A stretch of 64,000 bases of DNA from Lewinellaceae bacterium (lineage in GTDB: Bacteria > Bacteroidota > Bacteroidia > Chitinophagales > Saprospiraceae). The translations under genes and the position numbers were made by a program. This document shows, in pieces, positions 52,054 through 63,370 of this stretch. The DNA is taken from positions 3,534,001 through 3,598,000 of the forward strand of contig JACJXX010000002.1 of assembly GCA_020636435.1 (NCBI GenBank), written 5' to 3'. A model generated the notes under the pieces. That model was not told where the DNA came from and ran no database searches. It saw only the letters and a program-made list of their open reading frames with translations. The number at the start of each line of letters is the position of its first letter. Position 1 is the stretch's first letter.

Positions 52054-54555
52054 CTAGCGAATGACCTCAAATTTCTTATTGATCACTCCTTCCTGCGTAT
52101 AAACGCTGAGGAAGTACAATCCGCTGTTTAATTGCCGGACCGGCAGTTGCATGCGGCGGGCCAGCACGTTGCCGGTATCGAATACCTGCCGCCCCGTGAG
52201 GTCGTGGATCAGTACGCGTTCAAACTCCAGCCCTCCGTTCAGGTGTACGTTGATGAAGCCCAGATTCGTTGGGTTGGGGTACAACTTGAGCTGATCGGGG
52301 TCAAGGCCGGTTTTTTCTTCCGGCGGCGGCACAATGTGAATGGTAACGCTTTGAATATTGGCGCCATACATCATGCCGGCGCTGTTCATCACCGTGGCAA
52401 CGCCTCCGCCAACTTCAAAGCTGAGACTCTCGGCACCAGGGCGGAAGCCATCAAAATCATCCGTAATTACAAATCCTACCTTGCCAATCCGCCCATATCC
52501 ATCTGCTGCAATCCCATTCGTACGGGTAAAACCCGACTCCAACAATCCGTTTTGATTATTTTTAGACATATAGAGTATGGGGGAATTGTAGGCTAGCCAG
52601 CTATTGGTCTCGAAATCCATACTGACGCTACCGGGCACTACTATATTCGGATTGTACTGGAACGGAAAGGTAAAGCCGTAGACATTTTTTGCGGGGTCGC
52701 TGTCCTCTCCCATCAGCATGGGCAATTCGACATAATCTCCGGGCTGGGCAAACAGGTTGCCGCTCAGAACGATCTCATTTTCAAAGAAAGGCAACTCCAC
52801 TGCCGTCAACGAATGTGTATTGCCGTAAAAGGCACTAATGGCAAAGGTGTCAAGGGCAGTGATGATGCTGTCTCCATCGGTATCCAGGTGTTTGAGGTCG
52901 ATGGGTGCCTGCTGGAAGGGTGCCTGCCAGTCATCTCCGTACTGGCCGTACCAGAGTGACAGGTTAACATCAGAACGTGGAATGCCCACTTCCCCCATGC
53001 ACAAGCCAAGGGGCAGCAGGTCCCTCATATCCACAACTCCGTCGAAGTTGGTGTCTCCGGACCACACACAGTCGTCGAAGCACATGGGTTCGGTGCCGTC
53101 TCCTATATCCAGGATGTCCACTTCCACCTTGACGGTTTTTTCATAACTGCAGCCTCCGTTATCCAGGACGCAGTACTTCAGCTCGAACTCATCCATCCCG
53201 CTGTTGACCGCTGCGCCGGGAATGTAGATGATCAGGTTGTAGCCGGTCACCTGGCGCCCGTAAATGGTGGTGTCCACCTGGCCGGGCAGGAAAGCAACCG
53301 TACCCAGGTTGGGCGGAGCGACGATAGAAAAAGAAAACTGCTGGATGGGCACGCTGTAACCGACCACCAGGGGAGTTATTTTGGGAGTGCTCATGTGGAA
53401 CAGGCTGGAAGAGGGCTCAAAATTGCTGACAAAAATATAGGCGGTAGCCGTTTCCACATTGCCGGGAGTACCGGGTTCGCATATAGAATAGGTGAACCAG
53501 TCTACACCGGTAAAGCCAGGAGGCGGCGTATAGCGGACTACCCCTCTGGCGTCCTGGCCGGACACCCATTCGGCAGCGCCGTACTCGGCGGAGCCTACCA
53601 ATTGGAAGCAACTAGAACTGGAGCCATACAGGTCGTTGGCCAGCACGTTGATCTCTTTAGTGCCGTCATAAGGAGTCATATACGCCCGGTCGTCGAAGGC
53701 AAATTTATTGTCGCGGATATCGAGGACCTTGATTTCCACTACCTTGCTTACTCCGTTGTAATCAAAGCTGATGTAATCCAGCCCCACGTAACCCATATTC
53801 GGGCTGTAAACCGGATAATCTCCGCTTTCGTCGTAAGATCCGTTTGTCGGGCTTCCCACCAACACATAGTCGTAGGGGACAAATACGGCCTGCGGGCGGT
53901 TCTTTCGGGTAAAAATACGGACGGTATCGGCCTGAGCGGCGGATGGCCCGATCACAAAGAAACTGGCAGTGCCGTTGTCGCAACCTCCCACTGCATCGCA
54001 TACCACGTAGTTGAGGTAAGCGACTCCCTCAAAGCCGGGAGCCGGCGTAAAGGTGATCGAAGAATCTCCAGTTATCGCCGCAGCGCCATTGTTGACCAGC
54101 GGTATGTTTTTCAGGATGAGCCCTCCATTCGTGGTGGAGTCGTTTTCCACAACATTGAGCGTTACGCTCTGGTTAATCGGCGTGGTGGTGTAATCGGGCT
54201 CGGCAAAAACCTGAGCAGTATCTACGGTTATGTAAAAGGTGACGGTTCGGGGCAAAAAGACAGAGCTGCCGAACTTTTTGAAATAAGAAAGCCTCATGGT
54301 GTCATAACCGATGAAGCCGTCGTCCGGCGTATACCGTAATACATACTCGTAAGTCTGGCCGGTAGAAGCCCAATAAGCAGTACCATTTTGAGGTTGAATG
54401 GGCAAACTGGGAGGGTTGGGTTCAGACCGGAACGGATATTCGTAAGTCTGCCCTTCAAATATGGTGGGCCGCTCCACCTGCCCCCATAAGGCCAGAGGTA
54501 GGCCGAGCGCCAGAAGCAGGGAAAATACAATTTGCTTGCGTAGAGATACATTCAT
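52054..54555 (-). CDS. T9SS surface protein: cadherin-like repeats, dockerin-like pair, cohesin-like domain, sorting tail
   Basis: 833 aa. Signal peptide at residues 1-25. Three or four cadherin-like/tandem-95 modules follow (for example LNVVENDST...FTPAPGFEGVAYLNYVVCD and INVLANDLYG...YTPPPGFTGVDWFTYSICE). Then come a dockerin-like pair (GDTNFDGVVDMRDLLPLG and LDTDGDSIITALDTFAI, about 495-590), a cohesin-like domain (about 600-735, LFAQPGDYVELPMLMGE, VYGFTFPFQYNP) and a type A tail (LYPNPTNLGFINVHL...NKKFEVIR). The last three parts are in the same order as in the giant protein at 33-39 kb. Divergent from the 472-aa helical protein gene. Confidence 0.88.
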   Translation of the reverse strand: MNVSLRKQIVFSLLLALGLPLALWGQVERPTIFEGQTYEYPFRSEPNPPSLPIQPQNGTAYWASTGQTYEYVLRYTPDDGFIGYDTMRLSYFKKFGSSVFLPRTVTFYITVDTAQVFAEPDYTTTPINQSVTLNVVENDSTTNGGLILKNIPLVNNGAAAITGDSSITFTPAPGFEGVAYLNYVVCDAVGGCDNGTASFFVIGPSAAQADTVRIFTRKNRPQAVFVPYDYVLVGSPTNGSYDESGDYPVYSPNMGYVGLDYISFDYNGVSKVVEIKVLDIRDNKFAFDDRAYMTPYDGTKEINVLANDLYGSSSSCFQLVGSAEYGAAEWVSGQDARGVVRYTPPPGFTGVDWFTYSICEPGTPGNVETATAYIFVSNFEPSSSLFHMSTPKITPLVVGYSVPIQQFSFSIVAPPNLGTVAFLPGQVDTTIYGRQVTGYNLIIYIPGAAVNSGMDEFELKYCVLDNGGCSYEKTVKVEVDILDIGDGTEPMCFDDCVWSGDTNFDGVVDMRDLLPLGLCMGEVGIPRSDVNLSLWYGQYGDDWQAPFQQAPIDLKHLDTDGDSIITALDTFAISAFYGNTHSLTAVELPFFENEIVLSGNLFAQPGDYVELPMLMGEDSDPAKNVYGFTFPFQYNPNIVVPGSVSMDFETNSWLAYNSPILYMSKNNQNGLLESGFTRTNGIAADGYGRIGKVGFVITDDFDGFRPGAESLSFEVGGGVATVMNSAGMMYGANIQSVTIHIVPPPEEKTGLDPDQLKLYPNPTNLGFINVHLNGGLEFERVLIHDLTGRQVFDTGNVLARRMQLPVRQLNSGLYFLSVYTQEGVINKKFEVIR

Positions 54556-54593
54556 GTTCGTGGATTTTAACTCATTGCTAATTCACTGGGGCG

Positions 54594-54605
54594 TAATCAT
54601 TGCTA
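54594..54605. promoter_or_regulatory. 12-bp repeat TAATCATTGCTA, site 1
   Basis: Lies 39 bp upstream of the T9SS gene start at 54555. An identical 12-mer is found exactly 200 bp away at 54794. A partial copy (CATTGCTAA) lies at 54573. Confidence 0.4.
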
Positions 54606-54757
54606 TTTCGCCCACTAAAATAAAACAATTCTCGGTAATTACGATAATTTTTGTGCTCAGTTTCACGAATGTGGATAATTTTTAAAGTATTGAACCCACT
54701 GAAACTAGCGTATTCAGCAACAAAGACAGGGGGCAGTCTCGCCACTGAAAGAAAAAA

Positions 54758-54770
54758 TTACCTAAATTTG
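54758..54770 (+). promoter_or_regulatory. Shared promoter core TTACCTAAATTTG
   Basis: Contains an exact -7 element TAAATTTG, 68 bp before the start at 54838. It is the counterpart of TTACCTAAATTCG at 39489-39501. Confidence 0.55.
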
Positions 54771-54793
54771 GGCATGGAAGCCCGTTTGGGGGA

Positions 54794-54805
54794 TAATCAT
54801 TGCTA
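54794..54805. promoter_or_regulatory. 12-bp repeat TAATCATTGCTA, site 2
   Basis: 33 bp upstream of the plus-strand gene at 54838, downstream of its putative -7 element. With site 1 it brackets the divergent intergenic region; a binding site for a common regulator is possible. Confidence 0.4.
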
Positions 54806-54837
54806 AGACAGGGCCAAAATACTAAAAAAATCTCAAT

Positions 54838-56256
54838 ATGTACAATAGTAAGTTGTACGCAATCCTGGAACATTTCGACAAATATGAGCAGAACCGCTGC
54901 CGCAAGTACATTCAGTCCCCTTATTTTAACCGGAGCGAGGAGTTGGCGGAGCTTTACGAGGCACTCCTTTCTACTATAAATGGAGAGAATGGCGTAAACC
55001 TGGAGAAGGAGTATCTATGGAAAAAGATTCAGCCGGGAAAAGAGTATGACGACGTGCGCTTCCGAAAATATTGCTCAGACCTTTTGAAGCTCATTGAAGG
55101 ATATTTGGCTCAACAGGCTTATGAAGAGAATCCATTGCACCAGGCTACTTACCTGATGGAAGCCATAGGCCGGAGAAAGATCAAAAAACTGAACAGCACC
55201 GCCATCAGGACTTCGAGGCGGCTATCCAGCCAACAAAAATACAAACCTTCTTCTTATTACTTCTACCAATATGAAGTCGAAAAGTACCTTTATCAATTGA
55301 CTGACTCAGACCTCAAGCGGTCCAGGAGGAATAATGTTGAGGAAATTGCCAACAACCTCGACCGATTCTATATTGCAGAAAAACTCAAGTATTACTGCCT
55401 GGTTTTAATGCAGCAATTTTATATTTCGCAGGAATATGAAATCCTTTTTATTGAAGAAATCATTTCTCAGATTGGAAAATATAAGTTTGATGATATCCCA
55501 CCCATTGCTGTTTATTACCAAATCTACCTGACCCTAACCGAATCAACTAACGAAAAGCACTACTTTGAATTGATCAGGGTGCTTCAGAAATACGGCACCC
55601 AATTCCCTTCCGATGAAGCTTATAATATCTATACCTATGCATTGAACTATTGTATCGGAAAAGTAAATAAAGGACACCAACAATTCTTATCCGAATACTT
55701 TAAACTCTATCAAAACCTTTTAAAGACAGAAATAATCTTTATCGATGGAGAACTGTCTCCGTGGGATTTCAAAAATATTATATTCGCTGCACTCCGGTTA
55801 GGGAAGTTTAACTGGGTAGAAAAATTTATCGAGAACTTTAAAGACCGGCTTAAGGAAAGCTATAGAGACAATGCGGTAACCTACAACCTTGCTCAGGTCT
55901 ACTTCTATCAGAAAAAACACGACAAAGTCATCCAACTCCTTCAGGAAGTAGAATACGACGACGTCGCCTATAACCTCGGATCCAAAGCCATGCTCCTGGC
56001 GACGTACTATGAAACGGAAGAAATCGAACCCTTATATTCCCTTTTTGAAAGTTTCAGAGCGTACCTCAACCGGCATAAAGACATCCCGGTCAACCGGCGA
56101 AAAAACTACGGCAACCTCATCAAATTCACCAAAAAGCTCACCCGAACCATGCCTGGAGATGAAACAGCCATCAAAAAATTAAAGGAAGAAATAAAAAACA
56201 CGAAAAATATTGCCAGCGTTAGCTGGCTGCGGGAAAAAATAGCCGAGCTTGAGTAA
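54838..56256 (+). CDS. Helical (TPR-like) cytosolic protein paired with a T9SS dockerin-cohesin protein, copy B
   Basis: 472 aa, no signal peptide or membrane segment, helix-rich and basic at the C-terminus. Paralogue of the protein at 39578-41032 along its whole length: SPYFNRSEE near residue 28, LDRFYIAEKLKYYC, YALNYCIGKVNKG, GELSPWDFKNI, RDNAVTYNLAQVYFYQKKHDKVI, VEYDDVAYNLGSKAMLL. Its DNA is markedly more AT-rich than copy A. It starts 282 bp from the divergent T9SS gene. Function unknown. Confidence 0.8.
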   Translation: MYNSKLYAILEHFDKYEQNRCRKYIQSPYFNRSEELAELYEALLSTINGENGVNLEKEYLWKKIQPGKEYDDVRFRKYCSDLLKLIEGYLAQQAYEENPLHQATYLMEAIGRRKIKKLNSTAIRTSRRLSSQQKYKPSSYYFYQYEVEKYLYQLTDSDLKRSRRNNVEEIANNLDRFYIAEKLKYYCLVLMQQFYISQEYEILFIEEIISQIGKYKFDDIPPIAVYYQIYLTLTESTNEKHYFELIRVLQKYGTQFPSDEAYNIYTYALNYCIGKVNKGHQQFLSEYFKLYQNLLKTEIIFIDGELSPWDFKNIIFAALRLGKFNWVEKFIENFKDRLKESYRDNAVTYNLAQVYFYQKKHDKVIQLLQEVEYDDVAYNLGSKAMLLATYYETEEIEPLYSLFESFRAYLNRHKDIPVNRRKNYGNLIKFTKKLTRTMPGDETAIKKLKEEIKNTKNIASVSWLREKIAELE

Positions 56257-56395
56257 AACATCCGGAGCGAAGCGGGTAGGCCTTCTTTGCCCCGGATGTT
56301 GTTCGTTGTTCGTTGTTCGTTGTTCGTTGCTTGTTGTTCGTTGCTTGTTGCTTGTTGTTGGCAAAACAGGCAACAAACAACCATCAACTCATAAC
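56257..56395. repeat. Hairpin plus GTTGTTC tandem repeat between convergent genes
   Basis: AACATCCGG (56257-56265, containing part of the stop region) pairs with CCGGATGTT (56292-56300). It is followed by about ten 7-bp GTTGTTC/GTTGCTT units and, at 56370-56390, a complementary GGCAACAAACAACCATCAAC arm. Likely transcript-end structure between this gene and the convergent ppdK. Confidence 0.65.
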
Positions 56396-56399
56396 TCCC

Positions 56400-59168
<2,769 letters not shown>

Positions 59169-59362
59169 GGTAGGAAAGTTTTCGGTATGTCTTATTAGTG
59201 TAATTCAAACACATTCAAAAGTAGGGGTAAGGACAGAAGGCGGGAATGATTTTTCTCAGTTGGGGGGGTAACAATTATCAATGAGGACGATGGATGGTCA
59301 GGGAGTACGTAAACTGGTTTACAGCGCAACCGGCAACATAGACCTTCGGTGGCTAAGAGATT

Positions 59363-59482
59363 TATGACGTTTGATGTGCGACGTTTGATTTTTGATTTGG
59401 CAGCAACGGCCTTCCAGAGCAGCCCTTCTCTAGCAGCTCCGAACCGCACATCGCACATCAAAAATCACACGTCAAAAATCAT
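59363..59482. repeat. Opposed TTTTTGATGTGCGA-type repeat arms
   Basis: GACGTTTGATGTGCGACG and TTGATTTTTGATTTGG (59365-59399) are opposed by CGCACATCGCACATCAAAAA and TCACACGTCAAAAATCATAC (59450-59482). Related to the block at 24583-24627. The right arm has overwritten the end of the T9SS gene at 59479. The remainder of 59169-59362 shows no gene. Confidence 0.6.
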
Positions 59483-60351
59483 ACAGGTAGGCCTGATAGC
59501 TCGACTTCGCTCGCTGTGGTTTCCCGATGCTCCCGCAGCAAAGCACCGTTGATGCCAAAAAGCCGCCATTGCACCGCCTCGACCCCTTCCGGAAGGCTGA
59601 ACCAGGCCTCGTTGCCCGTTGGATTGGGAAATATGGAAACAAACTCAGGTGCCGCCTCCTCGCGGGCTGAGGTAACCCAGTAACAGGGCGAATAATCAAA
59701 GGGCGTGGACGCCGGAAAAAACCGAAGGCCGTAAATGGTTTGCAGGCCCAGACCTTGCACTTCTTTTTCCAGGCTAATCAAAGCAGAAAAGGAAGGGTTG
59801 CTCAACAAATACTCTGCGGACATATCAAAATGGATAGAGTCTTCGGCGGCCAGGCAAGCGTATTCCGGCGGTATTTCATCCGGCGATATGGGCCCGGCCA
59901 GTTCATCCAGCCAATGGTTTAACAGCGCAGAAGCCCGATAACATCGCCGTTCCGAAAAAACTGCGCGGTCCCACCATACTTTGACCGGTTGGTGCCTGGC
60001 CCAGATGTAAATGAAAACGGATTGGCCACTATAGCAGTCCTCAGGGGCAAGCGGTCCAGAGGCAGGAGTGCCCCTATCAATTATTTTTTTGGACAATTTT
60101 TCTCTCCATGGCCACCTGAAATGGCCAGCTCGCACTTCAAATATCGAATCGAAGGGTGAAAGAATTTCTACTTCCCCAAACTCCGGGTCAATATCACGGG
60201 TAGCAAGTGTATCATACCCCACTACTACAGAATCTCGGTTGCCGATTGCATCCTCAAAATAGAGAGTCGTTTCAAACTGCGCTATTTGTTGGCCAACGGC
60301 AGCTTGTCGGCCACCAAACAGCAAGCCTATAATAATAAATATTCGTACCAT
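59479..60351 (-). pseudogene. T9SS-tail protein with truncated sorting domain
   Basis: 290 aa with a signal peptide (MVRIFIIIGLLFGGRQAAVG) and a body of unknown function containing several cysteines. The sorting tail starts normally (VSIFPNPTGNEAWFSLPEG, WRLFGINGALLREH) but stops after VELSGLPV, where the last strands (typically GxYxxxxxxxGxxxxKxxxx) should follow. The stop lies in the TTTTTGATGTGCGA-type repeat. It may still be made, but export or attachment should be impaired. Its ATG is 3 bp after the original stop of the preceding gene. Confidence 0.65.
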
Positions 60352-60354
60352 AGC

Positions 60355-61069
60355 TTACTGTTTAATAAGGCACGACGAAAGAATAAACTGTCCATTCTGG
60401 CTTGTCCTTTTTGCGCCATGCTGCGTTGCTCATCACTCAGGTAGCTTTGGCTATCCTCATTCTTCGCGCCTTGCCTGGCACAAAAATTACTGCGCCATAA
60501 TTGTACACTTTATTCTTTCCTCGTGCCTAACGGTTTCAGCAATAGTTTCTCCATCCAGGCACAGTGCCAGATAATGGGTACCCACCGATACCTGGCTGGC
60601 TGATAACGCCCGCTGATAACTTCCCGGAGCATCCAGGTATTCGGAATGCGCCAATACATCGGCGCCGCCGGCTGCTGGTATCAGCCAAATCTCCAGATGG
60701 CCGGTTTCTTCCGTAGTAAAATCTACCTGCAACGCGCTGGAAAAGGGGTTAGGGTACTTGCCCGTGATGGCAATCCGGTCAACGGGGTCCTCAACGGCGC
60801 ATTCCACTGCTTCGAAAGTGAAGGTTAGGGCTTCTTCCGCCTCGTCCCCGCAGTAGTTTTCTACCATCAGGACTGCCGTATAGGTTTCGCCGGGTTGGAA
60901 ACCATGCAGATAACCGTAAGGTGGGGCCACCGTCCTGGAAATGCAAAAGCGGTTGGCGGGCCCGCTTAGAAAGCCGGTACTATAAAAAAACGACCCGTCG
61001 CTCTCATAGAAGTCGACGTTGCTTTTGCAAGTTACGGTTATTGCACCATAGTTCCAAGAGCGGCAATGT
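60355..61069 (-). pseudogene. 5'-truncated T9SS protein interrupted 4 codons before its stop by a MITE
   Basis: The open frame starts near 61069 without a start or signal peptide (SWNYGAITVTCKSNVDFYE...), passes GETYTAVLMVENYCGDEAEE and a sorting tail (KYPNPFSSALQVDFT...ALCLDGETIAETV), then enters the element at 60369-60527 and stops after RHEERIKCTIMAQ. Deleting the element plus one TAA gives ETVIKQ and the stop at 60355-60357, a normal tail ending. The 5' part of the gene is missing. A GTG at 60930 is the first possible start in frame but leaves no export signal. Confidence 0.75.
60369..60527. mobile_element. 159-bp MITE, TAA family, copy 2
   Basis: Same ends, length and flanking TAA (60366-60368 and 60528-60530) as copy 1 at 20642-20800. 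The two copies differ at 3 positions. It entered its host gene in the same orientation and reading phase as copy 1, so both host proteins gain the tail RHEERIKC(S/T)IM(G/A)Q. Confidence 0.88.
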
Positions 61070-61144
61070 TAATGCCAGGCTTTACATCGGCCACCTGCTG
61101 GCAGGAGTGTATTGGCTGCGGCTCAGCCAGCCAGCTAAAAAACC
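61063..61144 (+). pseudogene. Plus-strand T9SS tail fragment
   Basis: The plus strand reads NVNARLYIGHLLAGVYWLRLS then QPAKK, a sorting-tail end in the opposite orientation to the neighbouring remnants. No coding context precedes it. Confidence 0.4.
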
Positions 61145-61180
61145 GAATAGCCATTCAACCATTCCAACCATTGAGCCATC

Positions 61181-62284
61181 CTACCGCAACTCTACCTCCA
61201 TCCACACCGGCTGGTGGTCGGAGAAGCGGAACTGCTGGTCCAGGCCTTTGACAGTGCGGGCGCGGATATTGGGGCTGATCAGAAAAAAATCGATTAAAGT
61301 CACGAAGGACTCGCCGGCAACGTAAGGCGTGCGAACTTTTCGGTTGGTGGGCACGGTGGGGTCGTACACCCATTGCCAGTCGGCCGGCAAAAAATCAGGC
61401 TCGATGTTGATCTGGCTATAGCCCTGGGACTTGCCCGGCATGAACCCATCGAAGCGAAAGTAAGGCGGGCACTGGTTCCAGTCGCCCCCGACAACCACAT
61501 AATGCCCTTTTCCATATTCCTCCAGGAGCAGTTCCTTCAGGAAGGCCATTTGCTGGCGCTTCAGGGAGCCGTCGGCATCGTAGGCGGAGTTGTGGACGTT
61601 CAGCACCACCAGCTCTTTGCCGTTAGCCAGGTGATAGCGGTGCAGCGCCACGCAACGGTCCAGTTGGAAAATGCGCGTAGGCCAGGAGAAGGAGCCCGGC
61701 AGTTGCAGGCGAGTGGATTCGTAAGGTTGAAAACGGGAATAGGTGGCCAGGCCGCTCAGCACCCTGCCGTAGGCTTTCCAGGGCTCCAGCAGCGGTATGG
61801 GCACCCTGCTCACCTTGTAATTGGGCGCGAAAAAAGCGGCGTAGCCCGGCAGCTCTTCGGCGATCTCCTCAAACTGGTTGATGTAGTAACTCCTTTTTGA
61901 GCTGACGTCGACCTCCTGGAACAGGAAAAAGTCCGATTGGGTCGTTTGCACGAAAAGGGTGTCGCCGGCGATGTTTTTTTCCACAAAATTGCGAGGCGCG
62001 CAGACCATCCGGCCGCCGGAACGGAACATGCTGCCGTGGTCGTAGAAAAAATCGGACTCCTCCCCCAGCCCGCCGTAACCCAGGTTCCAGATGACGAAAG
62101 ACAGGACGCTGTCCCGGATCGGGTTATGCTCCGATACCTGACGGGGTTCGAGCGGGCTGGCGGCCGGCGGCTGCCAGTCGTCGTAGGTGCCGTAGATCAG
62201 CACTGCAGCAATGTACAGGGCAAATGCCCCCAGGAGGAGCAATGCAAGCCGGAGGCTTTGGCGGAGGCGTTTGGGTAGGGGCAT
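61181..62284 (-). CDS. Endonuclease/exonuclease/phosphatase-family protein
   Basis: 367 aa. An N-terminal membrane helix (LALLLLGAFALYIAAVLIYG) tethers it. The EEP fold carries FVIWNLGYGG (Asn), FLFQEVDVSS (metal-binding Glu), VVVGGDWNQCP (catalytic Asp/Asn) and FSDHQPVWMEV (catalytic His). All active-site residues are present. EEP proteins cleave phosphodiesters in DNA, sphingolipids or phosphoinositides; the membrane anchor argues for an extracytoplasmic substrate. Ends 36 bp from the T9SS remnant. Confidence 0.85.
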   Translation of the reverse strand: MPLPKRLRQSLRLALLLLGAFALYIAAVLIYGTYDDWQPPAASPLEPRQVSEHNPIRDSVLSFVIWNLGYGGLGEESDFFYDHGSMFRSGGRMVCAPRNFVEKNIAGDTLFVQTTQSDFFLFQEVDVSSKRSYYINQFEEIAEELPGYAAFFAPNYKVSRVPIPLLEPWKAYGRVLSGLATYSRFQPYESTRLQLPGSFSWPTRIFQLDRCVALHRYHLANGKELVVLNVHNSAYDADGSLKRQQMAFLKELLLEEYGKGHYVVVGGDWNQCPPYFRFDGFMPGKSQGYSQINIEPDFLPADWQWVYDPTVPTNRKVRTPYVAGESFVTLIDFFLISPNIRARTVKGLDQQFRFSDHQPVWMEVELR

Positions 62285-62335
62285 GAGCGAATGAGTGAAT
62301 GAGTGAACGATTGAGTGATTGATTGATTGAGTGAT
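62284..62335. repeat. GAATGAGT/GATTGAGT tandem repeat
   Basis: Units of GAATGAGT, GAACGATT and GATTGAGT between the EEP gene start and the dapB stop. Related in unit sequence to the blocks at 5508 and 16304. Confidence 0.65.
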
Positions 62336-62338
62336 TTT

Positions 62339-63055
62339 TCAAAACCCGAGCATATCCTTCATTTCAAAGTATCCCTGTTTTCCAACCAACCAGCGGGCGG
62401 CCAGCAGGGCGCCCCGGGCAAAGCCCTCCCGGGAATGGGCTTCGTGGCGAATGGTGATCGTGTCGATGGCCGAAGCATACTGCACTTCATGAGTACCCGG
62501 AACATCGCCTTCCCTTTTGGAGAGGATGGGCAACTCCTGCGGGCTGCCGGCTTGCTCATTGACCCATCTGGACAGGCCCGGCATGCGCTCCAGGATGTCT
62601 TCGGCCAGAGTGATGGCGGTGCCGCTGGGGGCATCCAGCTTCTGGGCATGGTGAATTTCTTCCATCCGGGCCTTATACTGAGGCAGTTGGGCCATCATTT
62701 CCGCCAGGTAGCGGTTGAGGGCAAAAAACAGGTTGACCCCGATGCTGAAGTTGGAAGCGTAGAGCAGCGCTCCCTGGCATTTTTCACAAAGCGCTTTTGC
62801 CTCTTCCAGGCGATCTAGCCAGGCGGTCGTGCCGCAAACCACCGGCACGCCGGCTTCCAGAGACAGGCGTATGTTGCCGAAAGCGCTTTCGGGGCGGCTG
62901 AACTCTAGGGCCACCTCGGCGGATTGGATAAAATCCCGGGCTGCCTCTTCGGAGGTCCCGGAATCGGCTCTGAGAACGATCTCGTCTCCGTCCTGCAGGG
63001 CGAGTTGTTCGATGGCCCTGCCCATCTTTCCGTATCCCAGCAATGCTATTTTCAT
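62339..63055 (-). CDS. dapB: 4-hydroxy-tetrahydrodipicolinate reductase
   Basis: 238 aa. The N-terminal NAD(P)-binding motif is LLGYGKMGRAIE. The catalytic/substrate region is EEIHHAQKLDAPSGTA, with the paired histidines and lysine. VVCGTTAW is the conserved dinucleotide loop and HEAHSREGFARGAL the C-terminal motif. It reduces hydroxy-tetrahydrodipicolinate in lysine and diaminopimelate synthesis. It sits alone; the 315 bp upstream contain no clear riboswitch. Confidence 0.95.
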   Translation of the reverse strand: MKIALLGYGKMGRAIEQLALQDGDEIVLRADSGTSEEAARDFIQSAEVALEFSRPESAFGNIRLSLEAGVPVVCGTTAWLDRLEEAKALCEKCQGALLYASNFSIGVNLFFALNRYLAEMMAQLPQYKARMEEIHHAQKLDAPSGTAITLAEDILERMPGLSRWVNEQAGSPQELPILSKREGDVPGTHEVQYASAIDTITIRHEAHSREGFARGALLAARWLVGKQGYFEMKDMLGF

Positions 63056-63328
63056 GATATGTTGAAAATTAAATGTGACCGCTGCCGGAAAGGCGCGTCA
63101 CAAAAGCGATTTTCCCAATAAACAATGACGAAGCGGCGCTTTGCAATCCTGCCGGAATGCTGCCTTTGGCGTCGCCATGGCCTGCAAACCATCATCAGGC
63201 AACTGGCGGCAGTTTCAGCGGCCAGCCTTTGCTTCAAATCAAGGCGATGATATAGTTTCAGGTGGCGTGCCGGCTATTTTTGGGTTTCAACCCAGCAAGT
63301 AAACACAATTCTTTGGATCGCCACCGGG

Positions 63329-63356
63329 CCCTGCAGGCATTCCCTGCAGGGTTTTT
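63329..63356 (+). terminator. Plus-strand intrinsic terminator-like hairpin
   Basis: CCCTGCAGG (63329-63337), loop CATTC, CCTGCAGGG (63343-63351), then TTTTT. Oriented for plus-strand transcripts, yet no plus-strand gene lies upstream within 800 bp. Immediately before it, GGTGGCG (near 63264) and CGCCACC (63319-63325) can pair around a smaller GGGTTTCAACCC hairpin. Either an unannotated small RNA ends here or the structure serves mutS. Confidence 0.5.
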
Positions 63357-63370
63357 CTTTTGAGCCGTCC

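Noticed and set aside
63052..63237. A 61-codon minus-strand frame just upstream of dapB as a leader peptide
   Set aside because: Arginine-rich, no lysine-codon run expected for attenuation, and it overlaps the dapB start.
63264..63325. Possible tRNA: 7-bp GGTGGCG/CGCCACC acceptor-like stem
   Set aside because: Total length is about 62-65 nt, there is no T-arm with GTTC-type loop, and the internal hairpin has a 4-nt rather than 7-nt loop.
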